From VRUE01 sp036276735 (GTDB lineage: Bacteria; Actinomycetota; Thermoleophilia; Solirubrobacterales; 70-9), in the NCBI GenBank assembly GCA_036276735.1, contig DASUOH010000002.1:1-64000 (forward strand): a stretch of 64,000 nt of DNA. Direction: 5' to 3'. Every line of letters begins with the position of its first letter. Position 1 is the stretch's first letter. Below are positions 22,916-31,134 of the stretch, piece by piece. The position numbers and the translations under genes were made by a program. Below the pieces are notes generated by a model that did not search any database, was not told the origin of the DNA, and worked only from the letters and a program-made list of their open reading frames with translations.

Positions 22916-24706
22916 GTGACTCCGACCTACGCAGCCGCACTCGCCGTCGTGGCAGCCTCGCTTGCTATCGGACAGGGCGCTCTTGCCGCCTGTGGTGTGC
23001 GGCGCTGGAGCTGGCTGGCGCCCCCAGTGGGATTGGCCCTGCTGTGCGCCCTCTGCTGGGGAGCGGTCCGGTTGTCAGGCGATGGCACGGTCGGGGTCGT
23101 AGTCGTGGTCTCCCTCGGGCTCGCCGCGGCGGTCCTGCTCTGGGCCCGGAGCGAGGGCGGCGGCGCGGGGAGAGCCGCGCTCCCAGTGGCGCTGGCCGCC
23201 GCGGCGGTCGCCTCATTGCCGTTCCTCGCCGAAGGTCACTTCGGCATCCTCGGCACCGGTTTCAACCCGGACATGTCGCAGCACCTCTTGGCCGCGGCGC
23301 GCCTCGCCGAAGCCATCGACGGGCAGCTCCTGCTCCAGGGCTATCCGCTCGGCCCGCACGCGGTCGTCGTCGCGCTGAACGACGGCTTCGGCATCGGGCT
23401 GGTGCAGGGCTTCAGCGGTTTGACCCTCGCCGTTGCCGTCCTGGCTCCGCTGACGGCGCTGGCTGCATTCCGGGAGCAGCCGCCGCTGCGGCGTGCCGCC
23501 GCCGCGCTCCTCCTCGGCCTGCCCTACCTGGTCGCCTCCTACTACGCTCAAGGCTCCTTCAAGGAGACGACGCAGGCGCTCTTCCTCCTGGCCTTCGTGC
23601 TTGCCCTGCGCGAGGCTTCCCGCAACCCGGAATGGCGCGGTTTGCCGCTGCGCTTCGTCCCGGCGGCGCTGATCGCGGTCGGTTCGATCTACGTCTACAG
23701 CTTTCCGGGCCTGCTCTGGCTCGGCGGCGCCCTGGTGTTCTGGCTTCTGCTCGAGCGGGCCTTGCCGCTCAAGCCGCTCCTCCTTGCGCTCGCCGTCTTC
23801 CTCGTCGGCACGCTGCCCGAGCTGGGCCGGATGATCGACTTCCAGCGCTTCGAGACCTTCGACCCGAGCGGCCCTGGCCTCGGCAACCTGTTCGGCCAGC
23901 TCTCCCCGTTCGAGGCACTGGGGATCTGGCCATCGGGCGACTTCCGCCTCGCCCCGGGCAACGGGGCAGTGCCGGCCGTCGTCTACTACCTGGGCGCGGC
24001 TTTAGGGGCTGCCCTGCTAGCGCTTGGAATCCTCAGGTGCTGGCGACGCCGCGAGCTGACGATTATCGCCGGTCTTTCAGCTGCCGCCGGCCTTTACCTC
24101 GCCGCCCGCGTCGGTGGCACTCCCTACACGGCCGCCAAGGCCCTGGAGATCGGCGCCCCGCTCGTAACCCTCGCCATTCTCTCCTCCGCGGGTGCCGGCG
24201 CAGGGGGGACCACCCCTGAGGACGCTTTAGCGACCGGAAGGGGTGGTGGGTCCCCTGCGGCGACAGGACCCGCGGCTGCCCGGCTGGTCCTGATTGCGTA
24301 CATCGCCGTAGCCGCAGGCTGCTCGCTGCTCGCCCTCGCCAATGCCCCGGTCGGCCCGACCGAGTACTCACCGAAGCTGACCGCCCTGCGGCCGCTGATC
24401 GAAGACGATTCGACGCTGGTCCTCGCGCCCGATCGCCTCATCGACGAGGAACAAGGGGAGCGCTACCTGGCCTGGGAGCTGCGGGGTGGACGGGTCTGCA
24501 TCGAGCGGGAGAGTGCCGCAGACGACACGTCGCCACCTGGCATCCGCTTTGTCATGACCACCGATTCCGCCGCGCGGCCGCCCTTCCCCGGCTTCGAGCT
24601 GCGCCGCCCCGCCGCTCCCTATCTGCTCTGGGAGCGGCGGGGCGGCGCAACGGGCAAGAGCACCTGCCCGCTGATCGCCATTCGCCAGGCACGCCAAGGG
24701 CCGTAG
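22916..24706 (+). CDS. Multi-pass membrane protein, GT-C-like
   Basis: A 596-aa protein with about 12 hydrophobic segments over the first 490 residues, and a hydrophilic C-terminal domain (about 490-596) ending in SKSTCPL-like sequence. An extracytoplasmic loop near residue 120 (GILGTGFNPDMSQHLLAAAR) recalls the first acidic loop of GT-C glycosyltransferases, but no definite family motif is present. GTG 22916 is used. Residues about 430-448 (GGTTPEDALATGRGGGS) are coded by an imperfect palindrome that looks inserted. The stop is 1 nt from the thrS start, so the two are co-transcribed. Confidence 0.75.
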   Translation: MTPTYAAALAVVAASLAIGQGALAACGVRRWSWLAPPVGLALLCALCWGAVRLSGDGTVGVVVVVSLGLAAAVLLWARSEGGGAGRAALPVALAAAAVASLPFLAEGHFGILGTGFNPDMSQHLLAAARLAEAIDGQLLLQGYPLGPHAVVVALNDGFGIGLVQGFSGLTLAVAVLAPLTALAAFREQPPLRRAAAALLLGLPYLVASYYAQGSFKETTQALFLLAFVLALREASRNPEWRGLPLRFVPAALIAVGSIYVYSFPGLLWLGGALVFWLLLERALPLKPLLLALAVFLVGTLPELGRMIDFQRFETFDPSGPGLGNLFGQLSPFEALGIWPSGDFRLAPGNGAVPAVVYYLGAALGAALLALGILRCWRRRELTIIAGLSAAAGLYLAARVGGTPYTAAKALEIGAPLVTLAILSSAGAGAGGTTPEDALATGRGGGSPAATGPAAARLVLIAYIAVAAGCSLLALANAPVGPTEYSPKLTALRPLIEDDSTLVLAPDRLIDEEQGERYLAWELRGGRVCIERESAADDTSPPGIRFVMTTDSAARPPFPGFELRRPAAPYLLWERRGGATGKSTCPLIAIRQARQGP

Positions 24707-24707
24707 C

Positions 24708-26663
24708 ATGGGCGACGTGGAGGCGACGACCCAGATCACCGTCACCTTGCCCGACGGCAACAAGCTCGAGCTGCCCGACGGTGCGACGGGCGCCGACGCT
24801 GCCGCCGCGATCGGCCCGGGCCTCGCCAAGGCGGCGCTGGCGATCAAGGTCGACGGCGCCTTGCGCGACCTCAGCGCGCCGCTTCCCGATGGCGTCGAGA
24901 TCGCGATCCTCACCAGCCGCGACGACGAGGCGCTGGAGCTAATTCGCCACGACGCCGCCCACGTGATGGCGGAGGCCGTGCTCGAGCTCTACCCCGGGAC
25001 GAAGGTGACGATCGGGCCGCCGATCGAGAACGGCTTCTACTACGACTTCGAGTTCCCGCCGGACGTGCGGGTGACCGACGAGGACCTGGAGCGGATCGAA
25101 GCGGCGATGCGAGAGCACATCGCCGCCGACGAGGGCTTCGAGCGGCGCGACATCGCCACCGACGAGGCGATCGATCTGTTCCGTGCCCAGGGCCAGGACT
25201 ACAAGGTCGAGTTGATCGAGGACCTGGTCCGCGACGAAGGCGTCGAGACCGTCTCCCTCTACCGCAACGGGCGCTTCGAGGATCTCTGCCGCGGCCCGCA
25301 CGCGCCCTCGACCGGACGGATCGAGGCGGTCAAGCTAACGTCGCTCGCCGGCGCCTACTGGCGCGGGGACGAGACCCGCCAGATGCTGACCCGGATCTAC
25401 GGCACCGCCTTCCTCTCCAAGAAGGATCTCGAGGCGCACCTCGAGCGGATCGAGGAAGCCAAGGCGCGCGACCACCGCCGCCTCGGTCCGCAGCTCGGCC
25501 TCTTCATGCTGCGCGAGGAGGCACCGGGGATGCCCTTTTGGCTCTCGCACGGCACGACGCTGCTGCGCCTGGTCGAGGCCGAGGTGCAGAAGCAGCTGCG
25601 CAAGCGCGAGTACCAGGAGATCAAGACGCCGCACGTGATGGACGTCGAGCTCTGGCACCGCTCGGGCCATTGGGACAACTACCGCGAGAACATGTACTTC
25701 ACGGAGTCGCGTGAGCGCGAGTTTGCGGTGCGCCCGATGAACTGCCCCGGCGCCTGCCTCGTCTACGGCTCCGACCGCCACTCATACCGCGAGCTGCCGC
25801 TGCGCCTGGCCGAGTTCGGCCAGGTCTCACGGGCCGAGCGCGAGGGTGTCCTGCACGGCCTGCTGCGGGTACGCGCCTTCACCCAGGATGACGCCCACAT
25901 CTACTGCACCCCGGAGCAGATCGTCGACGAGGTGACCGGCGTCTGCGAGGCGATCGAAGAGCTCTACGCCCGCTTCGGCTTCGACGACGTGCGGATCGAG
26001 CTCTCGACCCGACCCGAGAAGTCAATCGGCTCAGACGAGCAGTGGGCGCAGGCCGAGGACGCCTTGCGCCAGGCGCTGGAGAGCCAGCGCCGTCCGTTCA
26101 AGATGAACCCAGGCGACGGCGCCTTCTACGGGCCGAAGATCGACTTCCACATCACCGACGCGCTCGGCCGCTCGTGGCAGTGCGGTACCTGCCAGGTCGA
26201 TTTCTTCATGCCGGAGCGCTTCGACCTGAACTACACCGACGCCGAGGACGTCCAGCAAAGGCCGGTGATGATCCACCGCGCCCTGCTTGGCTCGATGGAG
26301 CGCTTCGTCGGCATCTTGATCGAGCACTACGGCGGGCGCTTTCCTGTCTGGCTGGCCCCCGTGCAGGCGATCGTCCTGCCGATCTCCGACCGCCACGTCG
26401 GGCACGGCGCGAAGGTGGCCGAAGAGCTGCGCGGGCTCGGCGTCCGGGTCGAGGTCGACTGGCGTTCGGAGTCGATCGGCAAGAAGGTGCGCGACGCCGA
26501 ACTCGGCCGCTACCCCTACATGCTGGTCGTCGGCGACCGCGAGAAAGAGAGCGGCGAGGTCGCCGTTCGCTCTCATAAGGGCGGCGAGCTGGGGACAATG
26601 CGACTGGCCGAGTTCGCCGATCGCCTCCACTCCGAGGAGCGTGAGGAGGAAGGCGACGCCTGA
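24708..26663 (+). CDS. thrS: Threonyl-tRNA synthetase
   Basis: A 651-aa class II synthetase. It has an N-terminal TGS domain (ITVTLPDGNKLELPDGATGA, residues about 5-65), the second additional domain with HDAAHVMAEAV, the catalytic core with RPMNCPGACLVYGS (zinc and Thr binding) and GSMERFVGILIEHYGG (motif 3), and a C-terminal anticodon-binding domain from about residue 550. It charges tRNA-Thr and edits Ser-tRNA. Length is normal. It is followed, after a 140-nt leader, by infC, an order common in bacteria. Confidence 0.97.
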   Translation: MGDVEATTQITVTLPDGNKLELPDGATGADAAAAIGPGLAKAALAIKVDGALRDLSAPLPDGVEIAILTSRDDEALELIRHDAAHVMAEAVLELYPGTKVTIGPPIENGFYYDFEFPPDVRVTDEDLERIEAAMREHIAADEGFERRDIATDEAIDLFRAQGQDYKVELIEDLVRDEGVETVSLYRNGRFEDLCRGPHAPSTGRIEAVKLTSLAGAYWRGDETRQMLTRIYGTAFLSKKDLEAHLERIEEAKARDHRRLGPQLGLFMLREEAPGMPFWLSHGTTLLRLVEAEVQKQLRKREYQEIKTPHVMDVELWHRSGHWDNYRENMYFTESREREFAVRPMNCPGACLVYGSDRHSYRELPLRLAEFGQVSRAEREGVLHGLLRVRAFTQDDAHIYCTPEQIVDEVTGVCEAIEELYARFGFDDVRIELSTRPEKSIGSDEQWAQAEDALRQALESQRRPFKMNPGDGAFYGPKIDFHITDALGRSWQCGTCQVDFFMPERFDLNYTDAEDVQQRPVMIHRALLGSMERFVGILIEHYGGRFPVWLAPVQAIVLPISDRHVGHGAKVAEELRGLGVRVEVDWRSESIGKKVRDAELGRYPYMLVVGDREKESGEVAVRSHKGGELGTMRLAEFADRLHSEEREEEGDA

Positions 26664-26693
26664 GCGCACAGCGCCGGGCGGCCTTTCTGCCTC

Positions 26694-26699
26694 TATACT
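26694..26699 (+). promoter_or_regulatory. Possible -10 box in the infC leader
   Basis: TATACT lies 104 nt upstream of the infC start in the thrS-infC gap. With no clear -35 it remains tentative, but infC operons often have their own promoter and a structured leader. Confidence 0.35.
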
Positions 26700-26803
26700 C
26701 CGGGCACTTGATCGCAGGCACGCCAAACACCCCGCGCCGCTGAGCGTCCCGTGGCCGCCTTCGATCCGTCCATCCTCTTGACGCTCCACCGCTCCTCTAG
26801 ATA

Positions 26804-27460
26804 GTGCCGGTCCCCCGCAGGTTCGACCGGCGGCCGCCGGAGCGCGATACGACCCGCATCAACGAGCGGATCCGTGTGCCAAAAGTGCGCCTGATCGGCG
26901 CCGACGGCGAGCAGCTCGGAATCGTCGAGATCGACGAGGCACTGAAACGCGCCCAGGAGGCCGACCTCGACTTGGTCGAGGTGGCGGCGGGCTCCAAGCC
27001 GCCGGTGACGCGGCTGCTCGACTACTCGAAGTACAAGTACGAGCAGGAGCAGAAGCAGAAGCAGGCCCGCAAGCACCAGCAGCAGGTCAACGTGCGCGAG
27101 ATCAAGCTGCGCCCGAAGATCGCCGACCACGACTACGAGACCAAGAAGGGCCACGTCGAGCGCTTCCTTCGCCAGCAGAACAAGGTGAAGATCACGATCA
27201 TGTTCCGCGGTCGCGAGCAGGCCCACCCCGAGCGCGGCCGGGCGCTGCTGCGGCGGCTATACGAGGACCTCGACGGGCTGGCGACGATCGAGTCCGAACC
27301 GCTGCAGGAAGGGCGCAACATGAGCATGATGCTGGCGCCCAGTAAAGAGGCGAAGGCTGAGGCGCAGAAGGGTGAGGCGCCGCAGGAAGATGCGCCCGCT
27401 GACGACGGGCCTGCCCCGGCAGGGGGCGAGGGGGCTGCCCCGGCAGGGGATTCCACTTAA
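26804..27460 (+). CDS. infC: Translation initiation factor IF-3
   Basis: A 218-aa protein starting at GTG 26804. The N domain opens INERIRVPKVRLIGADGEQL and the C domain includes REIKLRPKIADHDYETKKGH and FLRQQNKVKITIMFRGREQ. IF-3 binds the 30S subunit and checks the start codon. The protein is about 40 residues longer than usual, with an acidic Ala/Pro/Gly tail (from about residue 180). The last residues and the stop codon lie in the 115-bp repeat at 27431-27545. The usual rpmI-rplT partners are separated from it by the inverted wecB-type gene. Confidence 0.96.
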   Translation: MPVPRRFDRRPPERDTTRINERIRVPKVRLIGADGEQLGIVEIDEALKRAQEADLDLVEVAAGSKPPVTRLLDYSKYKYEQEQKQKQARKHQQQVNVREIKLRPKIADHDYETKKGHVERFLRQQNKVKITIMFRGREQAHPERGRALLRRLYEDLDGLATIESEPLQEGRNMSMMLAPSKEAKAEAQKGEAPQEDAPADDGPAPAGGEGAAPAGDST

Positions 27461-27545
27461 CTTTTTCCGAAGATCGTCTTAGGCCGCCCGAGGGCCGTGG
27501 CGCGGAAAAAGTACAAGACGTTCCATCCCCTACCGGGACAGCCCC
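27431..27545. repeat. Interspersed palindromic repeat, copy 1
   Basis: The outer arms (27431-27451 and 27525-27545) are inverted copies with 19 of 21 matches. The inner stem is ACTTTTTCCG (27460-27469) with CGGAAAAAGT (27503-27512). The copy reads closely like the reverse complement of copy 2 at 47974 (shared TTCCACTTAACTTTTTC and GAAAAAGTACAAGACGTTCC). It covers the end of infC, and lies before the 3' end of the convergent wecB-type gene, so a two-way terminator role is possible. Confidence 0.8.
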
Positions 27546-27560
27546 TGCGTCGCGGCGGAC

Positions 27561-28628
27561 TCAGGCCAGCACGTCGGCGATGCGCTCGGCCGCTTTGCCG
27601 TCCCAGAGGGGAGGGGGCTCGGAGGGTGAGGCTGGTCGACCGGCGAGCGCTGACGGGATGCTGGCTATCGCGGCCGGGTCTAGGCCCAGGAGGGTGTTGG
27701 TGCCGGCGCGGATGGTGACGGGGCGCTCGGTGTTGGCGCGCAGGGTGAAGCAGGGGACGCCGAGGTAGGTCGTCTCCTCCTGGATGCCGCCCGAGTCGGT
27801 GAGCACAGCGCCGGCGTCGGCGACGAGGGAAAGGAAGTCGACGTAGCCGAGCGGGTCGGCGAGGAGCAGGCCCGGGTGGTCGGACTCGATCGCCTCCATC
27901 ATCTTGCGGGTCCGCGGGTGGACCGGGAAGACAACCGGCATTTGGCGCGCCAGCGCCGCGAGTTGGGCGACGGTCTCCGGCAGCAGGTCGCCGTCGACCA
28001 GGGCGGGGCGGTGCAGCGTGACGAGCACGTAGGCGCCCGGCTCGACGCCGAGCTTCGCCGCCGAGCCCGCGGCGCGGATCCGCTCCTCGAGGGCCACCAG
28101 CGTGTCGATCATCGTGTTGCCGACGAAGTGCATGCGCTCCTCGGCGATGCCCTCGGCGCGCAGGTTCTCGATCGCCTCGTCTGAGTGTAGGAAGAGGTGC
28201 TCGGAGAACTCGTCGGCGACGATTCGGTTGATCTCCTCGGGCATCGTGCGGTCGAAGCTGCGCAGTCCCGACTCGATGTGGCCGACCGGGATATGCATCT
28301 TGGTCGCGGTCAGCACAGCGGCGAGGGTTGAGTTGACGTCGCCGGGGACGAGCAGTAGGTCCGGTTCCTCCTCGGCCAGAATCGGCTCGAGCCGCTCCAT
28401 CGTCCGCGCCGTCTGCACCGCATGGCTGCCCGAGCCGACCTCCAGCATGTGGTCGGGGGCGGGCACGCCGAGCTCCTCGAAGAAGACGGCGGACATCAGC
28501 CGGTCGTAGTGCTGGCCGGTGTGGACGATCGTGTGCCGGCCCTCGGGCAGCCGTTCGCGCAGGGCGGCGATCACCGGCGCCGTCTTGACGAAGTTGGGGC
28601 GAGTCCCGATCACGTAGACGATCCGCAT
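27561..28628 (-). CDS. wecB: UDP-N-acetylglucosamine 2-epimerase (WecB/MnaA type)
   Basis: A 355-aa protein. The N-terminus MRIVYVIGTRPNFVKTAPVI, the middle HIESGLRSFDRTMPEEINRI and the C-terminal LTDSGGIQEETTYLGVPCFT are the hallmarks of non-hydrolysing UDP-GlcNAc 2-epimerases, which make UDP-ManNAc for cell-wall teichoic or teichuronic acid and capsule. ATG 28628 is used; the reading upstream is not protein-like. The gene is inverted between infC and rpmI, whose ribosomal operon it splits, and its start lies only 73 nt from the rpmI start, so the gap must hold two divergent promoters. Confidence 0.92.
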   Translation of the reverse strand: MRIVYVIGTRPNFVKTAPVIAALRERLPEGRHTIVHTGQHYDRLMSAVFFEELGVPAPDHMLEVGSGSHAVQTARTMERLEPILAEEEPDLLLVPGDVNSTLAAVLTATKMHIPVGHIESGLRSFDRTMPEEINRIVADEFSEHLFLHSDEAIENLRAEGIAEERMHFVGNTMIDTLVALEERIRAAGSAAKLGVEPGAYVLVTLHRPALVDGDLLPETVAQLAALARQMPVVFPVHPRTRKMMEAIESDHPGLLLADPLGYVDFLSLVADAGAVLTDSGGIQEETTYLGVPCFTLRANTERPVTIRAGTNTLLGLDPAAIASIPSALAGRPASPSEPPPLWDGKAAERIADVLA

Positions 28629-28701
28629 CGCGCGGCAGCGTAGCGGCGGCGTCAGGCGCCTCGACGGGCCTGTCGACCGGTCTGCTTCAATACCCGTCCC
28701 G

Positions 28702-28902
28702 ATGCCGAAGATGAAAACGCACTCAGGCGCCAAGAAGCGCTTTCGCAAGACCGCCAAGGGCAAGCTGCGTGGGCGGCGCGCCTACTCCAGCCACATCCTG
28801 GAGAAAAAGTCGTCGAAGCGGAAGCGGCGCATGGCGCGGCCGGTTGAGATCGCGCCCGCCGACGTCAAGAAGGTGCGGACCCTGCTCGGGGGTGGAAAGT
28901 GA
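28702..28902 (+). CDS. rpmI: 50S ribosomal protein bL35
   Basis: A 66-aa very basic protein opening MPKMKTHSGAKKRFRKTAKG, the conserved bL35 start. Its stop overlaps the rplT start (GTGA). In most bacteria it follows infC directly and all three genes are controlled by the L20 repressor; here it is cut off from infC by the wecB-type gene and must use a promoter between 28629 and 28701. Confidence 0.97.
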   Translation: MPKMKTHSGAKKRFRKTAKGKLRGRRAYSSHILEKKSSKRKRRMARPVEIAPADVKKVRTLLGGGK

Positions 28903-29258
28903 GTCGCGTCAAGCGCTCGGTTCACGCCCGCAAGAAGCGGCGCAAGGTGCTGAAGGAAGCGAAGGGCTACTACGGCCGCAAGCATTCCTCCTACCGTTTC
29001 GCCAAAGAGCAGGTGCAGCGCTCCGGCATGTACGCATACAGGGACCGGCGCAACCGCAAGCGCGAGTTCCGCCGCCTCTGGATTACCCGGATCAACGCTG
29101 CCGCGCGGCTCGAGGGGATGAGCTACTCGGAGCTGATCCACGGGCTCGGCAAAGCCGGCGTCGAGGTAAACCGCAAGATGCTCGCCGACATCGCGGTCAC
29201 CGATCGCGATGCGTTCCGCCGATTCGTGGAGCTAGCCCGGGAGGGTGCGGCCGCCTAG
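28899..29258 (+). CDS. rplT: 50S ribosomal protein bL20
   Basis: A 119-aa basic protein from GTG 28899: SRVKRSVHARKKRRKVLKEA then KGYYGRKHSSYRFAKEQVQR, typical bL20, an assembly protein of the large subunit that binds 23S rRNA and often represses its own operon. Coupled to rpmI by a 4-nt overlap and followed by a strong terminator. Confidence 0.97.
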   Translation: MSRVKRSVHARKKRRKVLKEAKGYYGRKHSSYRFAKEQVQRSGMYAYRDRRNRKREFRRLWITRINAAARLEGMSYSELIHGLGKAGVEVNRKMLADIAVTDRDAFRRFVELAREGAAA

Positions 29259-29284
29259 TCGCAGCCACACACCACTTTCCCGGG

Positions 29285-29309
29285 CGGGCCGTCTTCACGG
29301 CCCGTTTTT
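29285..29309 (+). terminator. Rho-independent terminator after rplT
   Basis: An 8-bp stem CGGGCCGT/ACGGCCCG with a CTTC loop is followed by TTTTT, 26 nt after the rplT stop. It is the clearest intrinsic terminator in the window. Confidence 0.88.
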
Positions 29310-29363
29310 CATTTGTAGGGACGTTCTAGGAGAAAAAACGAGACGAGAAGAAACGAGTAACCG

Positions 29364-30083
29364 ATGATCGCCAGTCCCCACAACGAGAAGCTGAAGCTGG
29401 TCCGCAAGCTGCGCGACCGCAAGCACCGCGAGCGTGAGCGCCTGTTCGCGACCGAGGGTGAGGACCTGATCGAGGCCGGGCTGGCGGCGGGCGCCGAGCC
29501 GCGCTTCGTGCTCGTCGCAGCCGGTAGCGATCTAGGCGGGGAGGAGGTCGATCCCGGCCTGCTCGCCGAGTTGTCCAGCCTCGGCTCGGGGACGCGGGCG
29601 ATCGCCGTCTGGCCAGTGCGCTGGGCCGATTCGGTCGAGCCGCCTTGTGTCTACCTGCACGGCGTCGCCGACCCCGGCAACGTCGGCACGATCGTCCGCA
29701 CCACCCATGCCCTGGTCGGCGGCACGGTCGTGCTCGGCCCAGGGTGTGCCGACCCGCACGGGCCGAAGGCGGTGCGGGCCAGCATGGGTTCGATCTTCGG
29801 CGAGCAAGTGGCTCGGGGCGAGGTCGGCGACACGCCGCGGCCCAGGGCAGCGCTGGTCGCGCACGGCGGGATGGGGCTCGACGAGCTGAGCGCCGCCCGG
29901 ACCGTCTGCCTGGGTGCCGAGCGCGAGGGATTGTCCCAGGCCGTGCTGGAGGAATGCGACCTGCGGGTGACCATCCCGGTGCGTCAAGGGGCCGCCGAGT
30001 CGCTCAACGTCGCCGCCGCCGCGGCCATAGCCTGCGAGCGGCTATCGTCGCCCGCCATGCGAGAGGCCGGGTCCGATGCTTGA
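29364..30083 (+). CDS. TrmH/SpoU-family RNA 2'-O-methyltransferase
   Basis: A 239-aa protein. The N-terminal substrate-binding part (NEKLKLVRKLRDRKHRERER, then FATEGEDLIEAGL) precedes a SPOUT domain with LHGVADPGNVGTIVRTTHAL, the motif 2 region, CLGAEREGLSQ, and AESLNVAAAAAIA, the SAM-binding knot. Such enzymes methylate ribose in rRNA or tRNA. Position between rplT and pheS is common. The stop overlaps pheS by 8 nt, so they are co-transcribed. Confidence 0.9.
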   Translation: MIASPHNEKLKLVRKLRDRKHRERERLFATEGEDLIEAGLAAGAEPRFVLVAAGSDLGGEEVDPGLLAELSSLGSGTRAIAVWPVRWADSVEPPCVYLHGVADPGNVGTIVRTTHALVGGTVVLGPGCADPHGPKAVRASMGSIFGEQVARGEVGDTPRPRAALVAHGGMGLDELSAARTVCLGAEREGLSQAVLEECDLRVTIPVRQGAAESLNVAAAAAIACERLSSPAMREAGSDA

Positions 30084-31134
30084 GCGGGTGGCGCAGATCC
30101 AGGACGAGGCCGCTGCGGCAGTCGGCGCCGCTGGCGGCACCGCCGACCTCGAGGCGCTCCGGGTCCGCTACCTCGGCCGCAAAGCGGAGCTGACGACGAT
30201 CCTGCGCGGCATCGCCGAGTTGCCCCAGGAGGAAAGGGGCAAGGTCGGCGCCGCGGCCAACAGGGCACGGCAAGCGCTCGAAGAGCTGATCGAGCGGCGC
30301 TCCGCGGAGCTCGACGCGACCGAGATGGAGGCGCGCCTGGCCAGCGACCGCATCGACGTGACGCTGCCAGGGGCGCCGGCTCGGCCGGCCGGCCACCCGC
30401 ACCTGATCACCCGCACGACGCGGCAGATCGAGGACGTGATGGTCGGGCTCGGCTACCGGGTCGTCGAGGGACCGGAGATCGAGCACGACTACTACAACTT
30501 CACGGCGCTGAACCACCCGCCCGGTCATCCGGCACGGATGCTCCAGGACACCTTCTACGTGCAGTCGCACCCGGAGGTGCTGTTGCGGACCCACACCTCG
30601 CCGGTCCAAGTGCGTGCGATGGAGGCACAGCCGCCGCCAATCTTCGTGATCGTGCCGGGGAAGGTCTACCGACGCGACTCCGACGCGACCCACAGCCCGA
30701 TGTTCCACCAGGTCGAGGGCCTGGCGATCGCCGAGGGGATCACGCTCGCCGATCTGCAGGGGACGCTGGAGGAGATGCTGCGGGCGATCTTCGGCGAGGG
30801 CCGCGAGGCGCGGATGCGGCCGCACTTCTTCCCGTTCACCGAGCCGAGCGTCGAGTTCGACGTCTCGTGCTTCCAGTGCGGCGGTGGCGGCGAGCTGGCG
30901 GGCGGCGAGCGCTGCAACCTCTGCAAGGGGATCGGCTGGATCGAGGTCGGCGGCGCCGGCATGGTCGACCCGAACGTGCTCGGCTTCGTCGAGGCAAGCG
31001 GCTATGACCCGGAGCAGGTGCAGGGCTTCGCCTTCGGCATGGGCGTCGAGCGGATCGCGATGCTGCGCCACGGCGTGCCCGATCTGCGTCGCTTCTTCGA
31101 CAACGACCTGCGGATGCTGGAGCAGTTCTCATGA
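30076..31134 (+). CDS. pheS: Phenylalanyl-tRNA synthetase alpha subunit
   Basis: A 352-aa protein with the N-terminal coiled coil (about residues 1-90), motif 1 region HPHLITRTTRQIEDVMVGLG, YRVVEGPEIEHDYYNF, motif 2 (FVIVPGKVYRRDSDATHSPM) and motif 3 near GFAFGMGVERIAMLRHGVPD. With PheT it forms the alpha2-beta2 enzyme that charges tRNA-Phe. ATG 30076 lies inside the end of the methyltransferase gene; the pheS stop overlaps the pheT ATG in ATGA. Confidence 0.97.
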   Translation: MLERVAQIQDEAAAAVGAAGGTADLEALRVRYLGRKAELTTILRGIAELPQEERGKVGAAANRARQALEELIERRSAELDATEMEARLASDRIDVTLPGAPARPAGHPHLITRTTRQIEDVMVGLGYRVVEGPEIEHDYYNFTALNHPPGHPARMLQDTFYVQSHPEVLLRTHTSPVQVRAMEAQPPPIFVIVPGKVYRRDSDATHSPMFHQVEGLAIAEGITLADLQGTLEEMLRAIFGEGREARMRPHFFPFTEPSVEFDVSCFQCGGGGELAGGERCNLCKGIGWIEVGGAGMVDPNVLGFVEASGYDPEQVQGFAFGMGVERIAMLRHGVPDLRRFFDNDLRMLEQFS

